From NCBI RefSeq assembly GCF_013170805.1, contig NZ_CP051293.1:1302001-1366000 (forward strand): 64,000 bases of DNA, read 5' to 3'. Below the pieces are notes generated by a model. That model worked only from the letters and a program-made list of their open reading frames with translations. It did not search any database and had not been told where the DNA came from. Source of the DNA: Mesorhizobium sp. NZP2077. GTDB lineage: Bacteria > Pseudomonadota > Alphaproteobacteria > Rhizobiales > Rhizobiaceae. This document shows, in pieces, positions 43,241 through 54,908 of this stretch; the first letter of the stretch is position 1, and every line of letters starts with the position of its first letter. Made by a program: the position numbers and the translations under genes.

Positions 43241-44029
43241 ATGCAAGATGGCAATGCCTTGGCAGTTTCAGCTGACGAAAAGACCACGGCTTCCCGCGAG
43301 AAGGGGCTCAACCGGGTGCTCGAGATCCTGGACTTTCTGCACACGACGCAGCGGGCGATCGGCATTGGCGACCTTGCCAAGGGGGTGAATGCCCCGCGTT
43401 CGACGACCTACACCCTGGTGCGCTCGCTGGTCGACGCCGGCCTGCTGGAGATGGAAGGCGACGGCAACCGCGTCTATTTCGGCAAGAAGCTCTATCTCTA
43501 CGGAATGGATTACGTGCGCGGCAACGACCTGTTGCGGCGCGGGCGCCAGGAGGTCGACCATCTGTCACGGGAGACCGGCGAGACGTCGGAATTGTGCATG
43601 CTGCAGAGCGGCCGCTACACCATCGTCCACGCAAGCCCGGGCACCCGGCCGTTCCGTATCAGCTCCGCCACCGGCCTGCAGATACCGCTGCCGTGGACCG
43701 CGTCTGGCCGGTTGCTTTTGGCGGGGCTGGAGCGGGCCGAGATCGAAGCCATGGTGTCTGACGACGATCTCTTGCTGCCCGACGGCCGCAAGCTGCGTCT
43801 CGATGATTTCATTGACGATATCGCCAAGGCGCGGGTGACCGGCTACTGTGTCACTTCGGGCCTGGTCGATGCCTATACGAAATGCCTTGCCGTGCCGGTC
43901 TTTTCAGCGCCTGGCAAGGTCGAGGCGACGATGTGTCTGGTGGTCCCCATCGACACGTCGGACGAGCGGACGGGCAGTCTCATCGGCCTGCTGCGTGATC
44001 GCGCCGGCCGGCTTTCGATCGGCGGATAG
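43241..44029 (+). CDS. IclR family transcriptional regulator
   Basis: A 262-residue IclR protein: an N-terminal winged helix (LEILDFLHTTQRAIGIGDLAKGVNAPRSTTYTLVRSL, about residues 29-65) and a C-terminal effector domain with LSRETGETSELCMLQSG, PLPWTASGRLLLAG and CLVVPIDTSD. It is divergent from the ABC operon start and most likely regulates it, sensing the imported compound or its breakdown product. Confidence 0.9.
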   Translation: MQDGNALAVSADEKTTASREKGLNRVLEILDFLHTTQRAIGIGDLAKGVNAPRSTTYTLVRSLVDAGLLEMEGDGNRVYFGKKLYLYGMDYVRGNDLLRRGRQEVDHLSRETGETSELCMLQSGRYTIVHASPGTRPFRISSATGLQIPLPWTASGRLLLAGLERAEIEAMVSDDDLLLPDGRKLRLDDFIDDIAKARVTGYCVTSGLVDAYTKCLAVPVFSAPGKVEATMCLVVPIDTSDERTGSLIGLLRDRAGRLSIGG

Positions 44030-44039
44030 GGGAAAGCGT

Positions 44040-44243
44040 TCAGGCGATAATGTCGGGAATGATCCTGTCTTCCAGGGTCATCAGCCGATCCTTGAGCGCC
44101 AGCTTCTTCTTTTTCATGCGCTGAATCTGCAGGGGATCGCAGTTGGTAGCGATCATCGCGTTGATCGCCGCGTCGAAATCGGCGTGTTCCTGCTTCAGCC
44201 GGGAAAATTCGAGGCGAATATCGGCCTTTTCCTGATCGGACAT
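44040..44243 (-). CDS. DUF465/YdcH family small protein (long form)
   Basis: A 67-residue DUF465 protein. RLEFSRLKQEHADFDAAINAM and PLQIQRMKKKKLALKDRLMTLED form the two-helix coiled-coil typical of the family. Function is unknown. It is convergent with IclR (10-base gap) and divergent from a second DUF465 gene, with 240 bases between them, in which only a 7-base dyad (GAATGCT/AGCATTC, 44351-44371) is noticeable. Confidence 0.85.
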   Translation of the reverse strand: MSDQEKADIRLEFSRLKQEHADFDAAINAMIATNCDPLQIQRMKKKKLALKDRLMTLEDRIIPDIIA

Positions 44244-44483
44244 TCTCTACCGTCTGCACGTCTGCGGCGCCCAAAAACTGGGCCTGATTGGGCGGGGGCG
44301 GCAATCTCTGCCACCGGCGCGCACGCCATATCACATTTCACATTGCCGTGGAATGCTACCACGCAGCATTCGACATCGCAGTCGGAAGGTGGCAAAGTGT
44401 CATTGTGCCGTCACAGAAGCGACCTGCGGTGGACGCGCCTTTGGCGGTAGCAATCGAGGAAACCATGAAAGGGAGAACCAATC

Positions 44484-44663
44484 ATGTCTCTTGCTTCCCA
44501 TCTTGATGAGTTGCAGCGGAAACACGGCGACATCGAACGCGAAATCGATGACGCGATGAACCACCCGTCGGTGGACGACCTCGAAATCGTGAATCTCAAG
44601 CGACGCAAGCTGGCACTCAAGGATGCGATTGAGAAACTGAAAGCGCAACCGACCACGCATTGA
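44484..44663 (+). CDS. DUF465/YdcH family small protein (short form)
   Basis: A 59-residue gene too short for routine calling. It reads MSLASHLDELQRKHGDIERE and later LEIVNLKRRKLALKDAIEKL, the DUF465 coiled-coil. A GGGAG ribosome site lies at 44470-44475. Function unknown. It is a paralogue of the gene 240 bases away, on the opposite strand. Confidence 0.85.
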   Translation: MSLASHLDELQRKHGDIEREIDDAMNHPSVDDLEIVNLKRRKLALKDAIEKLKAQPTTH

Positions 44664-44983
44664 TGACTGACTGACATAGCCGCCCACTATTGCGGTCTTC
44701 CTTGCCGGCGGCGATCGCCGCCGGTGTGGTCGGTTTGATTTCAGCACCGAGCCATAAGCCGCAGCTAATATCCTTTCAGACCTGTATCATGCCTGACCAT
44801 CGCCGGGCCGGGCCCTGCTTTTAGGTCGCCGGCGGGGATCAAATGCGGCCAGTGGCGACCTGTCGCCATTGACAAGCCATCTTTGCTCCTCCACCTCATG
44901 CCCGAACCTCAGCGCATCGGCCCGGAGCGCACCTTGCGCGTCCAAGCGGGCGCACGGCGCCCCAGAGACAAAAGGCTGCCGGC
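44664..44983. other. Intergenic gap before ispG with a 20-base palindrome
   Basis: A self-complementary CCGGCGGCGATCGCCGCCGG lies at 44705-44724, 41 bases past the DUF465 stop and probably a terminator-like hairpin for it. The remainder is the ispG upstream region; I see no clear -35/-10 pair and no RNA gene. Confidence 0.5.
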
Positions 44984-46237
44984 ATGACCGGATATTTTTC
45001 TTTTCCTTTCCCCCGCCGCACCTCGGTCGGCGTCGATGTGGGCGGCGTGGTCGTCGGCGGCGGCGCCCCGGTTGTCGTGCAGTCGATGACCAACACCGAC
45101 ACCGCCGATATCGATCAGACCGTCGCGCAGGTCGCGGCGTTGCATCGTGCCGGTTCCGAGATCGTGCGCATCACCGTCGACCGCGACGAGAGTGCCGCCG
45201 CCGTGCCGCGCATTCACGAGCGGCTTTTGCGCCTCGGCATCAACGTGCCGCTGGTCGGCGACTTCCACTATATCGGCCACAAGTTGCTCGCCGACCATCC
45301 GGCCTGCGCCGAGGCGCTGGCCAAATACCGCATCAATCCCGGCAATGTCGGCTTCAAGGACAAGAAGGACCGGCAGTTCGCCGCTATCGTCGAGATGGCG
45401 ATCAAGCACGACAAGCCGGTGCGCATCGGCGTCAACTGGGGCTCGCTCGACCAGGAGTTGTTGACCCGGCTGATGGACGACAACCAGGACAAGGGTTTTC
45501 CGCTGACGGCGCAGGAAGTGACGCGCGAGGCGATCGTGCAGTCGGCGATCCTGTCGGCCGAGATGGCCGAAGAGATCGGCCTCGGCCGCGAAAAGATCAT
45601 CCTGTCGGCCAAGGTCAGCGGCGTGCAGGACCTGATCGCCGTCTATACCGAACTCGCGACCCGCTCCAACCATGCGCTGCATCTCGGCCTCACCGAAGCC
45701 GGCATGGGCTCGAAAGGCATCGTCGCCTCGTCCGCCGCCATGGGCATCCTGCTCCAGCAAGGCATTGGCGACACCATCCGTATCTCGCTAACGCCGGAGC
45801 CGAATGGCGACCGCACGCGCGAAGTGCAGGTGTCGCAGGAATTGCTGCAGACCATGGGTTTCAGACAGTTCGTGCCGATCGTCGCCGCTTGCCCCGGCTG
45901 CGGCCGCACGACCTCGACCGTGTTCCAGGAGCTCGCCCAGAACATCCAGGCGGATCTGCGCAAGAACATGCCGGTGTGGCGCGAAAAATACCCAGGCGTC
46001 GAGAACCTCAAGGTCGCGGTGATGGGCTGCATCGTCAACGGCCCGGGTGAGTCCAAGCATGCCGATATCGGCATTTCGCTGCCCGGCACCGGCGAGACGC
46101 CGACGGCGCCCGTTTTCGTCGACGGCAAGAAGGCGGCGACGCTGCGCGGACCGTCGATCGCGGCGGATTTCGAGAAAATGGTCGCCGACTATATAGATCA
46201 GAGGTTCGGTCGCGGCGGCAAAGCCGCGGCAGAGTAG
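44984..46237 (+). CDS. ispG: 4-hydroxy-3-methylbut-2-en-1-yl diphosphate synthase (flavodoxin)
   Basis: A 417-residue IspG/GcpE, the iron-sulfur enzyme that reduces MEcPP to HMBPP in the methylerythritol phosphate isoprenoid pathway. It starts with a TIM-barrel domain ([20 protein letters not shown]). The [4Fe-4S] cluster cysteines are in [11 protein letters not shown] and [11 protein letters not shown] in the C-terminal domain. Length is typical for alphaproteobacteria. A lytic transglycosylase follows 5 bases after it. Confidence 0.96.
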   Translation: MTGYFSFPFPRRTSVGVDVGGVVVGGGAPVVVQSMTNTDTADIDQTVAQVAALHRAGSEIVRITVDRDESAAAVPRIHERLLRLGINVPLVGDFHYIGHKLLADHPACAEALAKYRINPGNVGFKDKKDRQFAAIVEMAIKHDKPVRIGVNWGSLDQELLTRLMDDNQDKGFPLTAQEVTREAIVQSAILSAEMAEEIGLGREKIILSAKVSGVQDLIAVYTELATRSNHALHLGLTEAGMGSKGIVASSAAMGILLQQGIGDTIRISLTPEPNGDRTREVQVSQELLQTMGFRQFVPIVAACPGCGRTTSTVFQELAQNIQADLRKNMPVWREKYPGVENLKVAVMGCIVNGPGESKHADIGISLPGTGETPTAPVFVDGKKAATLRGPSIAADFEKMVADYIDQRFGRGGKAAAE

Positions 46238-46242
46238 ACCAT

Positions 46243-47097
46243 ATGCAGCGTTTCCTCTGGGCGGCGCTGATTGTCCTGTGCGGTATGGCCTGGTCGACTT
46301 TTGTCGAGGCCGATCCGCCGCAATCGGCCAAGCAGAGGCTGATCGACAAGGTCTGCAACCTGATCCAGGCCCATGCCGACCAGAACGGCCTGCCCAGGGA
46401 TTTCTTCGCCCGGCTGATCTGGAAGGAAAGCCGTTTCGACCCCGACGCCGTCAGCCCCGTCGGCGCCGAGGGCATCGCCCAGTTCATGCCGGGCACTGCC
46501 AAGATGCGAGGGCTCGAAAATTCCTTCGACATCAACCAGGCGATCCCGGCCTCGGCGAAATACCTCGCCGAAATGAAGACCAGCTATGGCAATCTTGGCC
46601 TGGCGGCGGCCGCCTACAATGCCGGCGAAAGCCGGGTGTCGCGCTGGCTGGGCTCGGGCGGCTTCCTGCCGATGGAGACCGAGAGCTATGTTTTCGACAT
46701 CATGGGCGAGCCAGCGGACAAGTTCGCCGATACCAGCTATGCCGGAACCATCCAGCCGCTCGACAAGAAGGCGAGCTTTGCGGTTGCCTGCCGCAAGCTA
46801 CCGGTGATCATGTCGCAGACCGTGGCGATGGCCTCGATCAACATAAAGCCGTGGGGCGTCCAGGTCGCCGGCAATTTCAGGCGCGGGGCGGCGATCAACC
46901 AGTGGCTTCGGGTGAGGAGCCGGTTTCCGGCCTTGCTCGCCGGCCATGTTCCGGTGGTGAGCCGGGTGCGCACGCCGATCGGCCGACGCGGCATCTATGC
47001 CGTCAGGATCGGCATCGACGATCGTGCCACGGCCAACGTTATCTGCCAGAAATTGCAGAGCGTTGGCGGGGCCTGCGTGGTGGTGCGCAACCGGTAG
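46243..47097 (+). CDS. Lytic murein transglycosylase with C-terminal SPOR-like domain
   Basis: A 284-residue SLT-domain protein. An N-terminal signal peptide (about 23 residues) leads to FFARLIWKESRFDPDAVSP with the catalytic Glu in the WKES motif, AEGIAQFMPGTA, and AAAYNAGESRV. Residues about 205-284 (KPWGVQVAGNFRRGAAINQWLR, ANVICQKLQSVGGACVVVRN) resemble a SPOR-type peptidoglycan-binding domain. It cleaves murein glycan strands with 1,6-anhydro ends. It is 5 bases past ispG and may be cotranscribed. Confidence 0.88.
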   Translation: MQRFLWAALIVLCGMAWSTFVEADPPQSAKQRLIDKVCNLIQAHADQNGLPRDFFARLIWKESRFDPDAVSPVGAEGIAQFMPGTAKMRGLENSFDINQAIPASAKYLAEMKTSYGNLGLAAAAYNAGESRVSRWLGSGGFLPMETESYVFDIMGEPADKFADTSYAGTIQPLDKKASFAVACRKLPVIMSQTVAMASINIKPWGVQVAGNFRRGAAINQWLRVRSRFPALLAGHVPVVSRVRTPIGRRGIYAVRIGIDDRATANVICQKLQSVGGACVVVRNR

Positions 47098-47114
47098 TTC
47101 GAAGGAGCATCGGC

Positions 47115-47662
47115 GTGAAAGCAAGGATCGTCCTGCTCAATGGCGTCGGCAGCGCCGGCAAAAGTTCGATCGCCAGGGCGTTGCAGACAATAACCGCCGC
47201 ACCGTTCCTGCATGTCCAGATGGACAGTTTTCTCGACATGCTGCCCGATGCCTTGCAGGACCATGCCGATGGTTTCTCCTATGAAACCGTTAAACAGGAC
47301 GGCAAGTCCGCGGTTGTGATCAGGGTCGGACCGGTGGGCGAAAGAACCCTGCGCGGCATGCGCCACGCCGTCGCCGCCATGGCCGGGCAGGGCAACAACC
47401 TCATCCTCGATGAGGTTCTGTGCAATGGCGGGATATCGGACTATGTCGAACTCTTGCCTTCGACCTCCATCTGGTCGGCGTCATGGCGCCGCTGGAGGTC
47501 CTGGAGGTCCGCGAAGCCCAGCGAGCAGACAGGCTGCCGGGGCTGGCGCGTTGGCAGTATGACCGGGTGCACAAGGGAACACGCTATGATCTCGAAGTCG
47601 ACACCAGTCGGCTTACGCCGCTCGAATGCGCCCAGCGCATCCAGCAAAGATTCCATCTATAG
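47115..47662 (+). pseudogene. Chloramphenicol phosphotransferase-like kinase with a frameshift
   Basis: From a GTG at 47115 the frame reads a P-loop segment (IVLLNGVGSAGKSSIARALQ) and continues to ISDYVELL, then loses the family sequence. The -1 frame continues with FDLHLVGVMAPLEVLEVREA and LPGLARWQYDRVHKGTRYDL to a stop at 47660-47662, exactly the CPT family C-terminal half. Re-reading one base near 47453 joins the two halves into about 182 residues. Intact members phosphorylate chloramphenicol or unknown hydroxyl substrates. This copy is broken by a one-base deletion unless it is a sequencing error. Confidence 0.75.
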
Positions 47663-47850
47663 CGGAGGCATCTCTTATCACGGCGACAGCTTTCACCACT
47701 TAACAACAATGCCCGCAGCTGACGTTGCAGCAAGCGGCGTCGGTCAGAGCAGCGTCGATTAAATCTTAACAAGTTGTGCTATAGCAAAGGCAGGACCAGT
47801 ATTTCCGGCCCAGCTATGTTCGCGCCCTTTGACCAGGGGGCATCATACCG

Positions 47851-48981
47851 ATGGCAAATTTCCTTAGAAAGATTGTCGGCGAACTCGAAACGCCGCGCTC
47901 CAAGCGGCCATTCGGTTCCGGCTGGCTGTCCGGCTCGATTGCTTTGCTTGCCGGAGTCACTGGCCTGCTGATGGTCATCGTCTTGCGCTACCCGTCGCTG
48001 ACCTCGATGCCGGATCTGGCGCCTATCCATCAGATGCTGTTCTTCAAGCCGGTGCTCTATTTCGTGCTCATCTCCGGCTATATCCTGGCCATACTGAGCA
48101 TGATGCTGCGCAGGGAAAAGACGCTCGGCGCGGCGGCGATGTTCACCGTGCTGCTGGCCTCGCTGCTCGGCATGCTGCCGGTTCGTCATCAGTTGCAGAT
48201 TGACGGCGTCTTCTTCGGTCTCGATTTCTTCATTCTGAACGCGCTCTTCATGGGTGTGCTGTTTGTTCCGCTCGAACGCATTCTCGCCCGCAACAAAGAC
48301 CAGACGGTGTTCCGCGACGAATGGCGCGAAGACCTGTTTTACTATCTGGTCTCGTCGCTGCTGGTGCAGATATTGACCTATTTGACCTTGGCGCCGTCCA
48401 ATCTGGTCAACGCGCAGGGCGGTCTTGGCTCGGTGCGCGCCTGGGTCCACGACCTGCCTTGGTTGGTGCAGTTGGTGGCGGTGATGTTCCTCACCGACCT
48501 CGCCCAATATTGGGTGCACCGGGCCTTCCACCGCATTCCCTTTCTGTGGAACTTCCATGCCGTGCATCATTCCGCCAAGTCGATGGACTGGATTGCCGGC
48601 GCGCGGATGCATTTCCTGGAAATCATCGTGCTGCGCAGCCTGACCGCCACGCCGATGTTCGTGCTGGGGTTCGATGAATCGGCGATCCAGACCTATATCC
48701 TGATCGTCTATGTGTATTCGTCGTTCATCCATTCCAACATTGGAACCAGTTTTGGCCCGGCCGAAAAACTGCTGGTGTCGCCGCGCTATCACCACTGGCA
48801 TCACGGCCTCGAGAAAGAGGCGTTCGACGTCAACTTCGCCATCCATTTCCCGCTGCTCGACCGGCTGTTCGGTACCTACCATCTGCCTGAGGGACGATGG
48901 CCGAAGGGCTATGGCATCCACGGCCACCCCGTGCCGAAGGGATATTGGCGGCAATTTTTGTATCCCTTTCGGCGCGGCTGA
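47851..48981 (+). CDS. Sterol desaturase/fatty acid hydroxylase superfamily protein
   Basis: A 376-residue membrane protein. The C-terminal half carries the histidine clusters of this di-iron superfamily: WVHRAFHR, HAVHHSAKS, and YHHWHHG. The N-terminal 150 residues hold about four hydrophobic helices, an extra module beyond the standard domain. It probably hydroxylates or desaturates a lipid, such as a hopanoid, carotenoid or fatty acid, in the inner membrane. Nearby 47663-47850 holds no gene. It is a single gene; the substrate is unknown. Confidence 0.84.
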   Translation: MANFLRKIVGELETPRSKRPFGSGWLSGSIALLAGVTGLLMVIVLRYPSLTSMPDLAPIHQMLFFKPVLYFVLISGYILAILSMMLRREKTLGAAAMFTVLLASLLGMLPVRHQLQIDGVFFGLDFFILNALFMGVLFVPLERILARNKDQTVFRDEWREDLFYYLVSSLLVQILTYLTLAPSNLVNAQGGLGSVRAWVHDLPWLVQLVAVMFLTDLAQYWVHRAFHRIPFLWNFHAVHHSAKSMDWIAGARMHFLEIIVLRSLTATPMFVLGFDESAIQTYILIVYVYSSFIHSNIGTSFGPAEKLLVSPRYHHWHHGLEKEAFDVNFAIHFPLLDRLFGTYHLPEGRWPKGYGIHGHPVPKGYWRQFLYPFRRG

Positions 48982-49060
48982 ATTTACGGGACATTTCGGG
49001 GCTCTGCTTCCCTGTTCAGGAACATCGGTTATAAGAGCGCCCGGTACTGGGCTGCCTTCG

Positions 49061-49831
49061 ATGGCGACAAGGTTGCGGATGTTCGACGCCTACATTATCT
49101 GCGGCACGCCGAGAACCGGCAGCACTTTGCTGTGCAAGCTCCTGGCATCCACCGGAACATCAGGCGATCCTCACTCCTTCTATCGCCGGCAGGATGTGTC
49201 GGAGTGGGCGCAGGAGTGGAAACTGCCCGGTCGCGACACGATGGGTGCGCTTGAGTTCAACGCCGCCTATCTCGATGCGGCGATCACCGCCGGCAAGGGC
49301 GAGACAAGCGTCTTCGGCCTGCGCCTGATGCGCGAAAACCTGGATGAGCTTTCGGCAATCCTCGACCAGATTTTCCCTGGGCTTGCGTCGGACACCGCGT
49401 GTTTGGCAAAGGCCTTTGGCCGTATCCTCTACATCCACCTGTCGCGCGAAAACAAGCTCGCGCAGGCTGTCTCCCTGATCAAGGCGGAGCAGACCGGCCT
49501 GTGGCACATCGCGCCTGACGGCACCGAGATCGAAAGGGTCGCACCGCCGAAGGAACCACAGTATGATTTCGAGCGGATCAAAGATGAGCTTGCCGAGCTC
49601 GAAGCCTACGATGCAGCCTGGAATTTCTGGTTCGCGGCGCAAGGCATAACGCCGCTGCGCATTGGCTATGAGCGGCTTTCCGCCGATCCAGCCGCGGCAT
49701 TGTTGGTCATCTGCGAGGCCCTCGGCGTTCAAGCGCCTGACGCGGAGGCAGTGCACCCAGCCGTCGCAAAGCTCGCCGACGAGACAAGCCTCGACTGGAT
49801 GCGCCGCTATCGTCTGGACGACGCCGGCTGA
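49061..49831 (+). CDS. Stf0-type sulfotransferase
   Basis: About 256 residues (250 if the ATG at 49079 is used). AYIICGTPRTGSTLLCKLLASTG is the PAPS 5'-phosphosulfate-binding P-loop of the Stf0 family, which in mycobacteria sulfates trehalose. Other matching parts are GLRLMRENLDEL and the late LRIGYERLSADPAAAL. It would transfer sulfate from PAPS to a sugar or lipid; the acceptor is unknown. In rhizobia sulfotransferases can modify surface carbohydrates. It is single, about 80 bases past the desaturase. Confidence 0.83.
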   Translation: MATRLRMFDAYIICGTPRTGSTLLCKLLASTGTSGDPHSFYRRQDVSEWAQEWKLPGRDTMGALEFNAAYLDAAITAGKGETSVFGLRLMRENLDELSAILDQIFPGLASDTACLAKAFGRILYIHLSRENKLAQAVSLIKAEQTGLWHIAPDGTEIERVAPPKEPQYDFERIKDELAELEAYDAAWNFWFAAQGITPLRIGYERLSADPAAALLVICEALGVQAPDAEAVHPAVAKLADETSLDWMRRYRLDDAG

Positions 49832-49928
49832 GGTATGGCGGCCGGTACGGCGGGCAAGGCCAGAACGCCGTCGACGGCGTGGCTGGTACCTGTCGCGCAT
49901 GGCAAACATTTGGGGTATAGGCGGCGGC

Positions 49929-50669
49929 ATGACCGATCCGATCTACACTGATCCCGACTTCGTTCAGTTCTACGACATCGAGAATCAGGATGGCCGCGCC
50001 GATTTTGACTATTGCATCCGTCTTGCCCGGGATGGCGGCTCGGTCCTCGATCTTGGTTGTGGCACCGGTCAGTTGGCCGCTGAAATGGCCCAAGGGCTCA
50101 ACGTCACCGGTGTCGATCCCGCATCTGCCATGCTCGACGTCGCGCGGCGCAGGACCGGCGGTGACAAGGTCGACTGGGTCCCGGCCGACGCGCGAACGGT
50201 GCGCCTCGGACGACGTTTCGAGTTGGTGCTGCTGACCGGTCACGTGTTCCAGGTTTTCTTGACGGCCGAGGATCAGAGCGCGGTGCTACGCACCATCGCT
50301 GAGCATCTGGCTCCTGGTGGGCGCTTCATCTTCGACACGCGCAATCCCGCCGTGGAGGCGTGGCTTGAGTGGACGCCGCAGCGCTCCGAACGGATGGTGG
50401 AGCACCCCAACCTTGGCCCCGTCAGGGCCTGGTACGATGCCGACTGGCATGCCGCCACCGGAGTTGTCACCTATTCGACCTTTTATGAAATTTCCGGCGG
50501 CAGGCCGATTCTGGGCGCTGAATCGAAAATCGCTTTCCCTGAGAAGGAGAATCTTGCCGGAATGCTGGATGACGCCGGCCTGCTGGTGGAGCAATGGCTC
50601 GGCGACTGGCAGGGCGAATCCTATGCGGACACCTCTCCGGAAATCATCCCGATCGGTCGACTGCGCTGA
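49929..50669 (+). CDS. Class I SAM-dependent methyltransferase
   Basis: A 246-residue methyltransferase. SVLDLGCGTGQLAAEMAQ is motif I, TGVDPASAMLDVARRR motif II, and LLTGHVFQVFLT motif post I. It is a Methyltransf_11/25-like soluble enzyme. The substrate is unknown. It is probably independent of the sulfotransferase upstream (97-base gap) and convergent with the histidine kinase. Confidence 0.83.
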   Translation: MTDPIYTDPDFVQFYDIENQDGRADFDYCIRLARDGGSVLDLGCGTGQLAAEMAQGLNVTGVDPASAMLDVARRRTGGDKVDWVPADARTVRLGRRFELVLLTGHVFQVFLTAEDQSAVLRTIAEHLAPGGRFIFDTRNPAVEAWLEWTPQRSERMVEHPNLGPVRAWYDADWHAATGVVTYSTFYEISGGRPILGAESKIAFPEKENLAGMLDDAGLLVEQWLGDWQGESYADTSPEIIPIGRLR

Positions 50670-50693
50670 TCCGGCAACCAGACTGCACGCACC

Positions 50694-53033
<2,340 letters not shown>

Positions 53034-53178
53034 GCGCAACCCCAACACATACGCATTATTTTAACGACCGGGATTACGCTTCATTTACATTAAGATTTCG
53101 TTCGCGCGCATGTCCGATTTGTTGACATGGCCTGCCTGGAATCGAGCCGGGGCCGGAACCCCTGATAGATATGCCCCA

Positions 53179-53520
53179 CTAACCTCCGGCCAGCGGGAAC
53201 TCGTTGGCGATCGTTACGTGATGGTGGATGCGGCCCTCGAAGTATCTGGCCAGAACCGCCTCGGTCGCGGCGCGCGATTCAGCGCGGACGGGGCTGGCAA
53301 GGGCGACGTCGACGGCCGCCATGTCGCGGTAGTTGATCGCCAGGATCAGCGGGAATTCCGGCGCGCCGTCGTCACGCTTTTCGGCGAAGCTGACGCGTAC
53401 GTCGAGCGCGCCGGGAAACGCTTTCCACTTCGGCAGGACGGTGTCGAGGACGGCCTGGCGGAATGCCGTGGTCTCACCGTCTTTCACCTTGCCTTCAAAC
53501 AGCGCATAGCGCGTAATCAT
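53179..53520 (-). CDS. Small Dabb/EthD-like ferredoxin-fold protein
   Basis: A 113-residue protein with no signal peptide: RYALFEGKVKDGETTAFRQAVLD, FPGALDVRVSFAEKRDDG and a C-terminal ARYFEGRIHHHVTIANEF. The layout fits alpha/beta dimeric-barrel proteins. Function is uncertain; the histidine pair (IHHHV) could be catalytic. It overlaps the dehydrogenase stop as ATGA (53517-53520) and is the last gene of a four-gene unit in the sugar-acid cluster. Confidence 0.7.
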   Translation of the reverse strand: MITRYALFEGKVKDGETTAFRQAVLDTVLPKWKAFPGALDVRVSFAEKRDDGAPEFPLILAINYRDMAAVDVALASPVRAESRAATEAVLARYFEGRIHHHVTIANEFPLAGG

Positions 53521-54407
53521 GTCGGGTTCTCCTGGTCGTTGTTGCGTTGGAAGAATTCCATCAATGCGGCCTGATCCTCGCCGCCCAACCCGGCCGCCGT
53601 CAGCAACCGGTGTATTTCGGCGCAGACGGCCGTCAGCGGCATCGCCGTGTGCGTACGCCGCGCCAGATCCTGCGCGGCGTTGAGATCCTTGACCATGTTG
53701 TCGATGCGACCCGTGGGCCGGTAGTCGCGCGTGGCGAAACGGGGCAAATATTCCTGCAGGATGGCACTGTCGGCGCGGCCGCCTTTCAGGGCTTGCGGGA
53801 TCTTCAGCACGTCGACGCCGGCGTCGATCGCCAGCCGCGTCGCTTCCGCCACGGCCATGAAACTCAGCGCGCACAGCACCTGGTTGATCAGCTTGGTCGT
53901 CTGGCCAGCGCCCGCCGGTCCCATATGGGTGTAGTTGGCCGCGACGTGGCGCAGCACCTTGTGGGCGTCGGCGACGTCCTCGGCCTCGCCGCCAGCCATC
54001 AGCGTCAATTCGCCAGTCAGCGCCTTCGGCGCGCCGCCGGAGAGCGGACTGTCGACCCAGCGCAGCCCCTTCTCGCTTGCGTCGGCCGCCAGCTGGCGTG
54101 TCGCGTCGGGGTCGATGGAAGACATGTCTATGATCAGCGTGCCGGGCTTCGCTCCGGCAGCCACGCCGGCCTCCCCGAACACCGCGCGACGCACAATCGC
54201 CGCCGAATTGAGGCTGAGGATGACGCAGTCGGCGGTGCCCGCGGCCTCGGCCGCGCTCGCCATAGCGGTAGCGCCCCTCGCGACCAGCGCCTCGACCTTG
54301 GCCTTGTCGAGATCGAATACCAACAGGCGATTGCCGGTGGTGAGCAGACGCTCGCCGATCGCCCCGCCCATGGCGCCGGCGCCGATCAGTGCGATGGTCT
54401 TGGTCAT
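53517..54407 (-). CDS. 3-hydroxyisobutyrate dehydrogenase-family NAD(P)-dependent oxidoreductase
   Basis: A 296-residue beta-hydroxyacid dehydrogenase. The Rossmann motif ALIGAGAMGGAIGERLL lies at residues 7-22, substrate binding at DSPLSGGAPKALTGELTLMAGG, and the catalytic Lys in GQTTKLINQVL (about residue 170). Relatives act on 3-hydroxyisobutyrate, tartronate semialdehyde or gluconate. It is coupled by ATGA to both the gluconokinase (54404-54407) and the Dabb-like gene, so it belongs to the sugar-acid pathway. Confidence 0.87.
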   Translation of the reverse strand: MTKTIALIGAGAMGGAIGERLLTTGNRLLVFDLDKAKVEALVARGATAMASAAEAAGTADCVILSLNSAAIVRRAVFGEAGVAAGAKPGTLIIDMSSIDPDATRQLAADASEKGLRWVDSPLSGGAPKALTGELTLMAGGEAEDVADAHKVLRHVAANYTHMGPAGAGQTTKLINQVLCALSFMAVAEATRLAIDAGVDVLKIPQALKGGRADSAILQEYLPRFATRDYRPTGRIDNMVKDLNAAQDLARRTHTAMPLTAVCAEIHRLLTAAGLGGEDQAALMEFFQRNNDQENPT

Positions 54408-54895
54408 GGTGGTGGAACCCCGATCTTGGCTGTTATGTCGGCAACAATCCGGTCGAGCGGCGCGTCAATCGCGATGGCGATCGCGTTCTCGTCCTTTCCC
54501 GGCACCTCCAATGTCGCGAACTGGCTGTCGAGCAGGCTTGTCGGCATGAAGTGGCCGGTGCGCTCGCCCATGCGCCGGGAAATCAGTTCGCGCGAACCGT
54601 CGAGATAGATGAACAGGACCGGTGCTCCGGCCCGTTCGGTGATGAAATCGCGATAGGCTCGCTTCAGCGCCGAGCAGCCGACGATGACGGGACCTGTGCC
54701 TGACCTCAGGGTTTCGCCGACCCTGGCCAGCCAAGGCCACCGGTCAGTGTCGGCAAGCGGGGTGCCGGCGCTCATCTTGGCGATGTTGGCGTCGGGATGC
54801 AGCAGGTCGCCGTCGACGTATTTCGCGCCGATCGTGCGGGCAAGCGCCTCGCCGATCGTTGTCTTGCCCGATCCGGCGACGCCCATGATGACCAT
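54404..54895 (-). CDS. gntK: Gluconokinase
   Basis: A 163-residue gluconate kinase of the GntK/IdnK type that converts D-gluconate to 6-phosphogluconate. It has the P-loop IMGVAGSGKTTIGEAL, then GDLLHPDANIAKMSAGTPLADTDRWPWL and a FIYLDGSRELISRRMGERTGHFMP segment. Start at 54895, where GCGGCGCG precedes; an alternative ATG is three codons later. It lies 13 bases past the SDR gene and overlaps the dehydrogenase start. Confidence 0.93.
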   Translation of the reverse strand: MVIMGVAGSGKTTIGEALARTIGAKYVDGDLLHPDANIAKMSAGTPLADTDRWPWLARVGETLRSGTGPVIVGCSALKRAYRDFITERAGAPVLFIYLDGSRELISRRMGERTGHFMPTSLLDSQFATLEVPGKDENAIAIAIDAPLDRIVADITAKIGVPPP

Positions 54896-54908
54896 GCGGC
54901 GCGACGGA

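Noticed and set aside
53101..53178. tRNA-like sequence upstream of the histidine kinase
   Set aside because: No cloverleaf arms or T-loop could be folded from it.
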